Assembly (NCBI GenBank): GCA_947459055.1
Contig: CANHCG010000024.1
Location: 1 to 11,475, forward strand
Reading direction: 5' to 3'
Length of the DNA: 11,475 nucleotides
Origin: Cytophagaceae bacterium
GTDB lineage: Bacteria > Bacteroidota > Bacteroidia > Cytophagales > Spirosomataceae
This document shows, piece after piece, positions 1-6,088 of this stretch. The first letter of the stretch is position 1; every line of letters starts with the position of its first letter. The position numbers were made by a program, and so were the translations under genes. The notes under the pieces are model-generated. The model was not told where the DNA came from and did no database searches. It saw nothing but the letters and a program-made list of their open reading frames with translations.

Positions 1-120
1 AATGCAGCCTTAACCGAAGAAAACATCAAAGCCAATATTTATAAAATTTACTACCAGCTTTCTGCTAGTAAAACACAATTAAATATTTTAGACGCCAATA
101 TCGAACGTTTAGAAAAATTA
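1..120 (+). other. TolC-family outer membrane efflux protein fragment (coiled-coil part), in frame with RNase HI
   Basis: The 40 codons before the RNase HI homology encode an amphipathic helix with the pattern of TolC-family efflux channels: NIYKIYYQLSASKTQL then LDANIERLEKL. In the family this stretch is an alpha-barrel helix and would be followed by a segment like 'DTxxLYxNG' and hundreds more residues. Here it stops after LEKL-A and runs straight into the RNase HI start region without a stop or start codon. This is either the remnant of a tolC gene after a deletion, a real fusion, or an assembly join. The TolC assignment rests on recognisable pattern over only 40 residues. Confidence 0.6.
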
Positions 121-741
121 GCAAAAAAACAAAAATACTATGTGATTTGGGCGGGCCATCAAACAGGGATTTTTGATTCTTGGGCCGAAACCGAAAAAAA
201 CATCAAAGGTTTTCCGCAAGCACAATTCAAATCTTTTGACACCAAAGAAGAGGCCTACCATGCCTCCAAAAAGAATTATTGGGCCAGTATAACACCTAAA
301 AAAACAAGTACAAGTGCCAAAAAATCAGGCCAAGCCTTTATCGTTTCTTCCATTTCTGTAGACGCGGCCTGTGCCGGCAACCCCGGAATTCTCGAATACC
401 AAGGCGTCAATACAGAAACCAAAGAAGTTCTTTTTGCCCGTGGCCCTTTTCCCGTGGGCACGGTTAATTTGGGTGAGTTTTTGGCCATCGTACATGGACT
501 CGCCTTTTTGAAAAAAAACAATTCCCCTATTCCACTCTATTCAGATTCAAGAACGGCGATAGCCTGGGTCCGAAATAAGGCCATCAAAACAAACCTTGAA
601 CGAAATGCGCAAACGGAAATCCTGTTCGATTTAGTGGATAAAGCCATCGAATGGCTAAAAAATAATAGCTATACGACCCAAATATTAAAATGGGAAACCG
701 AAGACTGGGGTGAAAATCCTGCCGATTATGGCCGCAAGTAG
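1..741 (+). CDS. rnhA: Ribonuclease HI with N-terminal viroplasmin-like domain, fused in frame to a TolC-like segment (5' partial)
   Basis: RNase HI cleaves the RNA strand of RNA:DNA hybrids in the cytoplasm. Numbering codons from base 1, residues 41-90 form the small hybrid-binding (caulimovirus viroplasmin) domain, seen as KYYVIW, GIFDSW and FKSFDTKEEA. The catalytic domain follows after a Lys/Ser/Thr linker. All four acidic residues of the DEDD site are visible: D121 (VDAACAGNPG), E159 (NLGEF), D182 (YSDSR) and D242 (NPADYG). The frame is open from base 1 with no ATG, GTG or TTG until GTG at 142, which would delete the first strand of the binding domain. Family proteins usually begin M-(A)-KKQKYYV, and here ALA at 121 is preceded by TTA instead of a start. 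Residues 1-40 look like TolC, not RNase H. RNase HI identity is firm; the true 5' end is not visible. The stop overlaps the next gene by 14 bases. Confidence 0.85.
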   Translation, partial: NAALTEENIKANIYKIYYQLSASKTQLNILDANIERLEKLAKKQKYYVIWAGHQTGIFDSWAETEKNIKGFPQAQFKSFDTKEEAYHASKKNYWASITPKKTSTSAKKSGQAFIVSSISVDAACAGNPGILEYQGVNTETKEVLFARGPFPVGTVNLGEFLAIVHGLAFLKKNNSPIPLYSDSRTAIAWVRNKAIKTNLERNAQTEILFDLVDKAIEWLKNNSYTTQILKWETEDWGENPADYGRK

Positions 742-1450
742 ATCGATTTTTCGCTTTAAACAATTCCAACTCGCACATGGAAACCCAGGTTTAAAAATCA
801 GTACAGAAGCCTGTTTGTTCGGAGCATGGGCTTCCCAATGGGCACAAGGACGCATGTTAGATATCGGCACAGGTTCGGGATTATTAGCCTGCATGCTGGC
901 CCAAAAACATCCTGAATCCCTCATCGATGCTCTCGAAATTCTACCAGAAGTGGCTATGCTCGCCACTGACAATGTACTTAAAAGCCCTTTCAAGGAGCAA
1001 ATTTCCGTGCATACCGGTGACTTACAGCATTTTTCCTCGGAGGACCCCTATGATTTCATTGCCTGCAATCCCCCCTTTTTTCACCAGCATTTAGCCGCAG
1101 ACAAAAAAGATTTACAGGTCGCCATTCATGATGATTTATTAACGGCACAGGATTTGGCGATTGGCATTCACCGACTTTTAGGACAGCAAGGCCAATTTGC
1201 CGTCATCTATCCCCCATTCGCCATGGAAAAATTCATAGTTGCCTGCAGTGAATTAGGGCTCCAAATAAATCATAAAGCCTACGTTTTTCCTCGAGAAACA
1301 TCAGCGGTATTGCGGGTCATGGCCATAGGAAGTCGGGATAATAGCGCACAAAGCCATGAAAATTTAGTAATCAAACAAGCCGATGAATCCTACACAGAAA
1401 CATTCAAAAAACTTTTATCGGATTACTATTTGCAATTTCCTCTACATTAA
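728..1450 (+). CDS. trmN6: tRNA1(Val) (adenine(37)-N6)-methyltransferase, TrmN6/YfiC family
   Basis: This is a Rossmann-fold, SAM-dependent methyltransferase of 240 residues, predicted to methylate N6 of adenine 37 in a tRNA (tRNA1-Val in E. coli YfiC). The N-terminus RFKQF followed by GAWA is characteristic of the family. The SAM-binding motif I LDIGTGSG is at residues 44-51, an acidic E70 sits at the end of strand 2, and the N6-adenine catalytic motif NPPF is at 114-117. I chose ATG 728 because the family starts a few residues before FRFKQF; an in-frame ATG at 710 would add six residues. The start lies inside the end of the RNase HI gene (14-base overlap), so the two are probably translationally coupled. 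Target tRNA in this organism is inferred from the family. Confidence 0.85.
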   Translation: MAASRSIFRFKQFQLAHGNPGLKISTEACLFGAWASQWAQGRMLDIGTGSGLLACMLAQKHPESLIDALEILPEVAMLATDNVLKSPFKEQISVHTGDLQHFSSEDPYDFIACNPPFFHQHLAADKKDLQVAIHDDLLTAQDLAIGIHRLLGQQGQFAVIYPPFAMEKFIVACSELGLQINHKAYVFPRETSAVLRVMAIGSRDNSAQSHENLVIKQADESYTETFKKLLSDYYLQFPLH

Positions 1451-1463
1451 TCACATGTTTTTG

Positions 1464-1471
1464 TATTTTTG
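1464..1471 (+). promoter_or_regulatory. Candidate Bacteroidota -7 promoter box (TATTTTTG) before the glycosyltransferase
   Basis: The 33-base gap between trmN6 and the glycosyltransferase contains TATTTTTG, an exact match to the TAnnTTTG -7 consensus of the Bacteroidota primary sigma factor. No TTTG -33 box lies at the usual spacing (the nearest is about 31 bases upstream), and the start codon is only 12 bases downstream, so the leader would be very short. It could allow separate transcription of the glycosyltransferase-tcdA-mog group. Confidence 0.35.
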
Positions 1472-1483
1472 CCTGATTGACGC

Positions 1484-2443
1484 ATGTTTATGACTCAAAT
1501 TTCCATTATTGTTCCGCTTTTCAACGAGGCCGAGTCGCTTCCCGAGCTTTGCGCTTGGATCGACCAAGTGATGCAAAAACATGCCTTTTCGTATGAAATG
1601 ATTTTCATCAACGATGGAAGTACCGACGATTCTTGGACAGTCCTTCAAGACTTATCAAAAAAATACCCAAGTCTACAAGGCATCAGCTTTGCTCGAAATT
1701 ATGGCAAATCCGCTGCATTACACGAAGGTTTTGCCAAAGCAAACGGGGATGTAGTCATCACCATGGACGCTGATTTACAGGATTCACCTGACGAAATTCC
1801 TGAATTATACCGGATGATTACGGTGGAAAATTACGATTTGGTTTCCGGTTGGAAACAAAAACGTTTTGACCCATTGTCAAAAACGATCCCAACAAAATTA
1901 TACAACGCCGCCACCCGAAAATTATCCGGCGTCTATTTACACGACTTCAATTGCGGCTTAAAGGCTTACAAAAAAGAAGTTGTAAAAACCTTACGCCTCT
2001 ATGGCGAAATGCATCGTTACATTCCAGTGCAAGCAAAATGGAATGGCTTCACAAAAATTGGCGAAAAAGTGGTCCAACATCAATCCCGCAAATACGGCGT
2101 CACTAAATTCGGTTTAGAGCGTTTCCTCTATGGATTCCTCGATTTACTTTCGATTTCCTTTGTGCAAGCCTTCGGAAAACGACCGATGCACTTGTTTGGT
2201 AGTTTAGGTATATTATCATTTTTCTCGGGTTCAGTGATTACTTGTTGGCTCATCGGCGAAAAATTATACCAAATAGCCAACAACCTGAAATATCGAAATG
2301 TCACGGACAATCCTTTATTTTTTCTGGCTTTAGTGGCAATTATTTTAGGGGTTCAACTCTTTTTGGCAGGTTTTATCGGCGAATTATTAGTCACAAATTC
2401 AGATAAAACAACCGATTATAAAATCAAGCATACGATTGACTAA
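1484..2443 (+). CDS. Family 2 glycosyltransferase, DPM1/GtrB-like, membrane anchored
   Basis: A GT-A fold glycosyltransferase of 319 residues that probably transfers a sugar from a nucleotide sugar to a polyprenyl phosphate at the inner face of the cytoplasmic membrane. Visible motifs are SIIVPLFNE near the N-terminus, NDGSTDDS at 43-50, the metal-binding MDADLQD at 94-100, the DFNCGLKAYK block at 154-163 and SRKYGVTKFG at 201-210, all typical of the dolichyl-phosphate mannosyltransferase/GtrB/ArnC group. Two hydrophobic spans at about 235-257 and 276-303 form the C-terminal membrane anchor. ATG 1484 is used; ATG 1490 is two codons in and equally plausible. The sugar cannot be told from sequence: no flippase or polysaccharide genes sit beside it. 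It ends two bases before tcdA. Confidence 0.88.
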   Translation: MFMTQISIIVPLFNEAESLPELCAWIDQVMQKHAFSYEMIFINDGSTDDSWTVLQDLSKKYPSLQGISFARNYGKSAALHEGFAKANGDVVITMDADLQDSPDEIPELYRMITVENYDLVSGWKQKRFDPLSKTIPTKLYNAATRKLSGVYLHDFNCGLKAYKKEVVKTLRLYGEMHRYIPVQAKWNGFTKIGEKVVQHQSRKYGVTKFGLERFLYGFLDLLSISFVQAFGKRPMHLFGSLGILSFFSGSVITCWLIGEKLYQIANNLKYRNVTDNPLFFLALVAIILGVQLFLAGFIGELLVTNSDKTTDYKIKHTID

Positions 2444-2445
2444 AG

Positions 2446-3240
2446 ATGGGTACAAAAGATCTTAGTTGGCTCAGTCGCTCCGAACTCCTTATCGGCCCTC
2501 AGGGCATCCAAGCGCTTCAAACAGCCCATGTATTAATCGTAGGTTTAGGTGGAGTGGGATCATTTGCCGCTGAATTCATTGCCCGGGCAGGTGTCGGCAC
2601 TATGACGATTGTCGATGGCGATGTGGTCGATCCGAGTAATCGGAATCGGCAATTACCTGCACTAGCGACCAATCATGGCGTGGCCAAAGTGAAAATCATG
2701 GCTGAACGATTATTAGCCATTAACCCCGAATTAATCCTTCATACACACGAATCATTTTTAAGCCCAGAGGCGGCTAAGGCCATTTTGGAAGAAAATAATT
2801 TCGATTATGTGATGGATTGCATCGATTCGGTGACCCCTAAATTAACCCTTCTGAAAACTGCTTATGACCTAAAACTCAAGATCGTGAGTTCGATGGGCGC
2901 GGGCGGAAAATTTGATCCGACACAAATCCGAACGACGGAATTATTTGATACCCGAGAATGCTATTTGGCCGCTTTGGTCCGTAAACGAATTCGGAAAATG
3001 GGTGTAGGAAAAGGCATAAAAGCCGTATTTTCCCTCGAAAAAGTTCGCGACGAATCGCTAATTTTAACGGATGGGTCGAATTTCAAGAAGTCAGCCTACG
3101 GAACTATTTCCTATTTGCCCGCAGCATTTGGAGGAGCCTGTGCCTCAGTAGTCATTCGGGATTTATTAGATGAACCCATTCCGATGGAAAAAAGGCCAAA
3201 ATCCTTCATTCGAGCCGAACGAAAACAAAGTAAAAAATGA
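2446..3240 (+). CDS. tcdA: tRNA threonylcarbamoyladenosine dehydratase (TcdA/CsdL), ThiF/E1 superfamily
   Basis: Predicted to use ATP to cyclise t6A37 to ct6A37 in ANN-decoding tRNAs. The E1-like fold is clear: nucleotide-binding GLGGVGS at 33-39, then DGDVVDPSNRNRQ at 57-69 with the adenylation Asp and Arg residues, MDCIDSV in the middle, and the C-terminal GACASVVIRDL that matches TcdA proteins. The opening RSELLIGPQGI also matches TcdA ('R..LLxGxxG'). It lacks the CxxC zinc pairs of ThiF and MoeB, which argues against those relatives despite its neighbour mog. The length of 264 is normal for the family. Start ATG lies two bases after the upstream stop, and the stop overlaps the mog start as ATGA, so these genes are almost surely one operon. 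Confidence 0.88.
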   Translation: MGTKDLSWLSRSELLIGPQGIQALQTAHVLIVGLGGVGSFAAEFIARAGVGTMTIVDGDVVDPSNRNRQLPALATNHGVAKVKIMAERLLAINPELILHTHESFLSPEAAKAILEENNFDYVMDCIDSVTPKLTLLKTAYDLKLKIVSSMGAGGKFDPTQIRTTELFDTRECYLAALVRKRIRKMGVGKGIKAVFSLEKVRDESLILTDGSNFKKSAYGTISYLPAAFGGACASVVIRDLLDEPIPMEKRPKSFIRAERKQSKK

Positions 3241-3764
3241 TCCAAATAGGTGTAATCAATGTATCAGACCGCGCGAGTCAAGGAATCTACGAAGACATTC
3301 CGGGCAAGGCCGTGGTGGAATTGCTACATGAATATTTGATCAGCGAGTTCGAAGTGGTCTATCGGGTGATTCCGGATGAGCAGGATCAATTGGCCCAAGC
3401 CATGATTCAAATGGCGGACAGTGATGGGGTTTGTTTGATTATTACCACTGGAGGCACGGGCCCAGCCTTACGAGATGTGACGCCAGAAGCCACAGAAGCG
3501 GTATGTCAAAAAATGTTGCCCGGATTTGGGGAATTGATGCGTCAAGTAAGTCTACAATATGTACCAACTGCGATTTTAAGTCGGCAAACTGCCGGTGTTC
3601 GGGGTAAAACACTAATCGTCAATTTACCAGGAAAACCAAAAGCGATCCGACAATGCCTGGAAGCAGTCTTTCCAGCCATCCCCTATTGCATCGATTTAAT
3701 CGAGGGTCCCTTTTTGGTCTGCAACGAAGAAAATATGAAAGCCTTCAGACCTAAGGCATCTTAA
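3237..3764 (+). CDS. mog: Molybdopterin adenylyltransferase (MogA)
   Basis: Activates molybdopterin by adenylation, the step before molybdate insertion in molybdenum cofactor synthesis. The MoaB/Mog fold is shown by VINVSDRAS at 6-14, the TTGGTGP loop at 70-76, RDVTPEA with D80, T82 and E84, PGFGELMR, the ILSRQTAGVRG segment and LPGKPKAI. The PTAILSRQ and PYCIDLIEGP stretches are like MogA more than MoaB. At 175 residues it is shorter than E. coli MogA (about 195) because the loop between LPGKPKAI and the final IPYCI segment is short. It overlaps tcdA by four bases (ATGA). No other molybdenum cofactor gene is in the window. Its stop is three bases from that of the convergent aminotransferase gene. 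Confidence 0.88.
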   Translation: MIQIGVINVSDRASQGIYEDIPGKAVVELLHEYLISEFEVVYRVIPDEQDQLAQAMIQMADSDGVCLIITTGGTGPALRDVTPEATEAVCQKMLPGFGELMRQVSLQYVPTAILSRQTAGVRGKTLIVNLPGKPKAIRQCLEAVFPAIPYCIDLIEGPFLVCNEENMKAFRPKAS

Positions 3765-3767
3765 TTA

Positions 3768-4583
3768 TTAACTTTCGTAGCTGACTAATAAATCATAGAG
3801 ATGCTTGGTCACAGGCCCACGGGTACCTTGGTGAATCGCTTGTTGGTCAATCGAAAAAATAGGCAACACCCGTTTGGTACTTCCAGTGGTAAACACTTCG
3901 TCGGCCGACAAAAAATCGGCTAAAGAACAGTCATCAACCCGAATTTCATAATGTTTTTCCGCCAGGGCTAGCACATGTTTACGGGTAATGCCTTCCAAAA
4001 TAAAATGAGCTGGCGTGTGAATCACCTGATTTTTAACAAAAAATAAATTACTCCTTGAGGCTTCCGAAACCCCGTGAGCTTTGGTGTAGAACAAAACATC
4101 ATCTCCGCCCTGTGCTTTCACCTCAGCCCAATTCCGAATGGCAAATGCATAATTCAATGACTTAATATCCGCCATTTCACGCTGAAAATCAAAGCTTTTC
4201 AAATGCATGCCGCGATTTGGATCTGCAAAAGAAAACACGCTGGGCATGATGTACAAATTCGCATTTGCCGAAGGATTAAATCCATCCATACTCAGCCCGC
4301 CCGTCAAAATCATTTTAACGCCAAGGCAAGCATCTTGGGCGGTGGCGGCTAAATCCAAGATCAATTGGGATAAAACCTCTTTGGTATAGGTATGTTGAAT
4401 CCCCATTTTCGCGGCAGAAGACAAAAAGCGATCGAGGTGATCGGATAAAAAAATCGGCCGACCGTCCATAATTCGAAAAAAATCAAAGATTCCATAGCCC
4501 CGCAAAAAACCAAGGTCTTTCATGGGAACAAAGGCCTTTTCCGCAGGAACCCAAGCATCGTTAATAAATATTGGATAATCCAT
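3768..4583 (-). CDS. Class IV PLP aminotransferase, probable aminodeoxychorismate lyase (PabC-like)
   Basis: A fold-type IV PLP enzyme of 271 residues. The family signatures are GFLRGYGIFDFFR at 25-37, a Lys at 141 in IKSLNY that should form the PLP Schiff base, and the GVSEASRSNLFFVK segment with E174 placed to bind the PLP ring nitrogen, then EGITRK and the DEVFTTGSTKRVLPI block. Class IV includes branched-chain and D-amino-acid aminotransferases and aminodeoxychorismate lyase (PabC), which are hard to separate by eye. Length is normal for PabC and D-amino-acid aminotransferase and short for BCAT. The gene is downstream of and overlaps folP by 23 bases on the same strand, so p-aminobenzoate supply for folate is the most economical role. 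That part is inference from context; a D-amino-acid or other transaminase role remains possible. Confidence 0.82.
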   Translation of the reverse strand: MDYPIFINDAWVPAEKAFVPMKDLGFLRGYGIFDFFRIMDGRPIFLSDHLDRFLSSAAKMGIQHTYTKEVLSQLILDLAATAQDACLGVKMILTGGLSMDGFNPSANANLYIMPSVFSFADPNRGMHLKSFDFQREMADIKSLNYAFAIRNWAEVKAQGGDDVLFYTKAHGVSEASRSNLFFVKNQVIHTPAHFILEGITRKHVLALAEKHYEIRVDDCSLADFLSADEVFTTGSTKRVLPIFSIDQQAIHQGTRGPVTKHLYDLLVSYES

Positions 4584-5430
4584 GTTGTTTCAATTTAGCT
4601 CCTAAGGCAATCACTTCCATCGCTTCCTTCACATCATGTACACGTAAAATTGAAGCCCCTTGTGCGATGGCAATCGCATGCAAGGCCGTGGTTCCATTCA
4701 ACGCCTGGTCCGCCGAGATTTCCAAATATTTCCAAATCATCGTTTTCCGAGATAAACCTACCAAAACTGGCGCTCCTAAGCGAGTAAATGAATTCAACGA
4801 AGCAAGCAAGGCATAATTATGATCCAAGGATTTCGAAAAACCAAAACCTGGATCAATTAATAAATCCCGATGACCACGCGACCTGAAATAATCCACTTTG
4901 CCCTGTAAATCCAACCAAACATCCTGTACCACATCCGCATAATCCGGTACCTGATGAACCTCAGAAAAACGACCAACAGAATGGGATAACACATAGGGCA
5001 CTTGATGTTCTATCACCCAATCAAACACCCCTTCATCCATATTCCCCCCTCCTATGTCATTCCAAAGACCTGCCCCGGCGGCAAAAGCTGCTTGGGCCAC
5101 GGCTAATCGGTAGGTATCCACCGAAACGATGATGTCTGGAAACTCTGAAATAATTCGTTCGATAAAAGGAAGAACCCGGTCCATTTCTTCCTGCGGACTC
5201 ACAGAAGCAGCCCCAGGCCGTGTGGAATGACCACCCAAATCTAGCATTTTCGCACCTTCTTGCACCATTCGGGCAGCTAACGCGAGCGTTTCATCCATCT
5301 GGCTAACCCGACTCCCCACATAAAATGAATCCGGTGTGGCATTTAAAATTCCCATCACTAGAGGAGCTCGTAAATCCAATAGACCTTGATTTATTTTTAA
5401 TGTTTGAAAACTTGGAAAAAGCTCGTCCAA
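4561..5430 (-). CDS. folP: Dihydropteroate synthase
   Basis: Condenses p-aminobenzoate with dihydropterin pyrophosphate to dihydropteroate in folate synthesis; target of sulfonamides. The TIM-barrel signatures are in order: MGILNATPDSF at 26-36, LGGHSTRPGA at 65-74, SVDTYR at 103-108, NDIGGG at 124-129, DPGFGFSKS at 193-201, LSRKTM at 226-231 and RVHDV at 263-267, so the residues equivalent to E. coli N22, T62, D96, N115, D185, K221, R255 and H257 are present. The usual MHMxG pterin-pocket stretch instead reads SHSVG at 149-153. There is no ATG before the first motif; the start is TTG at 5428-5430, the only usual start between the upstream stop and the conserved region. It overlaps the following aminotransferase gene and faces the DUF1599 gene across 76 bases. 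Confidence 0.92.
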   Translation of the reverse strand: MDELFPSFQTLKINQGLLDLRAPLVMGILNATPDSFYVGSRVSQMDETLALAARMVQEGAKMLDLGGHSTRPGAASVSPQEEMDRVLPFIERIISEFPDIIVSVDTYRLAVAQAAFAAGAGLWNDIGGGNMDEGVFDWVIEHQVPYVLSHSVGRFSEVHQVPDYADVVQDVWLDLQGKVDYFRSRGHRDLLIDPGFGFSKSLDHNYALLASLNSFTRLGAPVLVGLSRKTMIWKYLEISADQALNGTTALHAIAIAQGASILRVHDVKEAMEVIALGAKLKQHGLSNIY

Positions 5431-5456
5431 ATCGCTGAATTTTAGGATAATTTAAA

Positions 5457-5464
5457 TATTTTTG
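5457..5464 (+). promoter_or_regulatory. Candidate -7 promoter box (TATTTTTG) for the DUF1599-BT_3928-aroK operon
   Basis: An exact TAnnTTTG match lies in the 76-base divergent gap between folP and the DUF1599 gene, 42 bases before the latter's ATG, a normal leader length. I do not see a convincing TTTG -33 box at the expected 19-21 base spacing. No equally good box was found on the opposite strand for folP. Confidence 0.45.
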
Positions 5465-5506
5465 TAGGCTAAAAAAACGTGAGTATAGACATCTAATCCA
5501 AGACAT

Positions 5507-6085
5507 ATGAATCGGGACTCTGCGCCTTCCCAAACCGAAATCGAATATCGACAAGTAATTTCATTCTGCAAAGCCTTGTTTGATAAAAAAAACAAAGATT
5601 ACGGTACCTCTTGGCGAATTTTGAGATTACCCAGTCTAACGGATCAGATATTCATTAAAGCCCAACGCATCCGAAGTATTCAAGAAAAAGGAGCTCAAAA
5701 AATTCTTGACGGCATCGAAGGAGAATTCATCGGGATTATCAATTATTGCATCATCGCCTTAATTCAAAAGTCGCTTGAAAAATCAGATCAAATGGAATTT
5801 TCGGCGGAGGAATTAAGTAATTTTTATGATTTGCAAGTGGAAACAACGCTCGAACTGCTGCGCAATAAAAACCATGATTACGGTGAAGCCTGGCGTGACA
5901 TGCGCGTGAGTTCGATGACGGATCTTATTCTCATGAAAATCTTCCGTACCAAACAAATCGAAAACAATGAAGGTGTCACCTTGGTTTCTGAAGGAGTGGA
6001 AGCGAATTACCAGGATATGTTGAATTACGCCGTATTTTGCCTCATCAAATTGAAAGAAGAACAAAGCCAACAACAACAGCAATAG
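5507..6085 (+). CDS. DUF1599 protein with two tandem copies of the domain (nucleotide modification-associated family)
   Basis: A soluble, helical protein of 192 residues with no signal peptide. The domain occurs twice, about 93 residues apart: KNKDYGTSWR at 28-37 and KNHDYGEAWR at 121-130, each followed by R-x-x-S-x-TD (40-46; 133-139), a K and R spaced alike (K51/R54; K144/R147), and an E-x-x-x-x-x-x-x-NY helix (71-80; about 165-174). Pfam calls this family 'nucleotide modification associated domain 1', found in phages and bacteria; the biochemical function is not established as far as I know. The tail is KEEQSQQQQQQ-like, low complexity. It ends three bases before the BT_3928-type gene and is the first gene of the operon. 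In other Bacteroidota I recall this gene close to folP and the BT_3928 gene, so the order appears conserved, but I cannot check it. Confidence 0.85.
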   Translation: MNRDSAPSQTEIEYRQVISFCKALFDKKNKDYGTSWRILRLPSLTDQIFIKAQRIRSIQEKGAQKILDGIEGEFIGIINYCIIALIQKSLEKSDQMEFSAEELSNFYDLQVETTLELLRNKNHDYGEAWRDMRVSSMTDLILMKIFRTKQIENNEGVTLVSEGVEANYQDMLNYAVFCLIKLKEEQSQQQQQ

Positions 6086-6088
6086 ACC

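Noticed and set aside
276..521. 81-codon reverse-strand open frame opposite RNase HI
   Set aside because: It lies wholly opposite a conserved gene, has no recognisable motif and is best explained as a shadow frame.
142..741. GTG 142 as the true start of RNase HI
   Set aside because: It would remove the KYYV strand that begins the hybrid-binding domain; the homology continues upstream to codon 41 counted from base 1.
3741..3757. Inverted repeat GCCTT...AAGGC near the end of mog as a terminator
   Set aside because: The stem is only five base pairs with a seven-base loop, lies inside the coding region and has no proper T-run, so it is not convincing in either direction.
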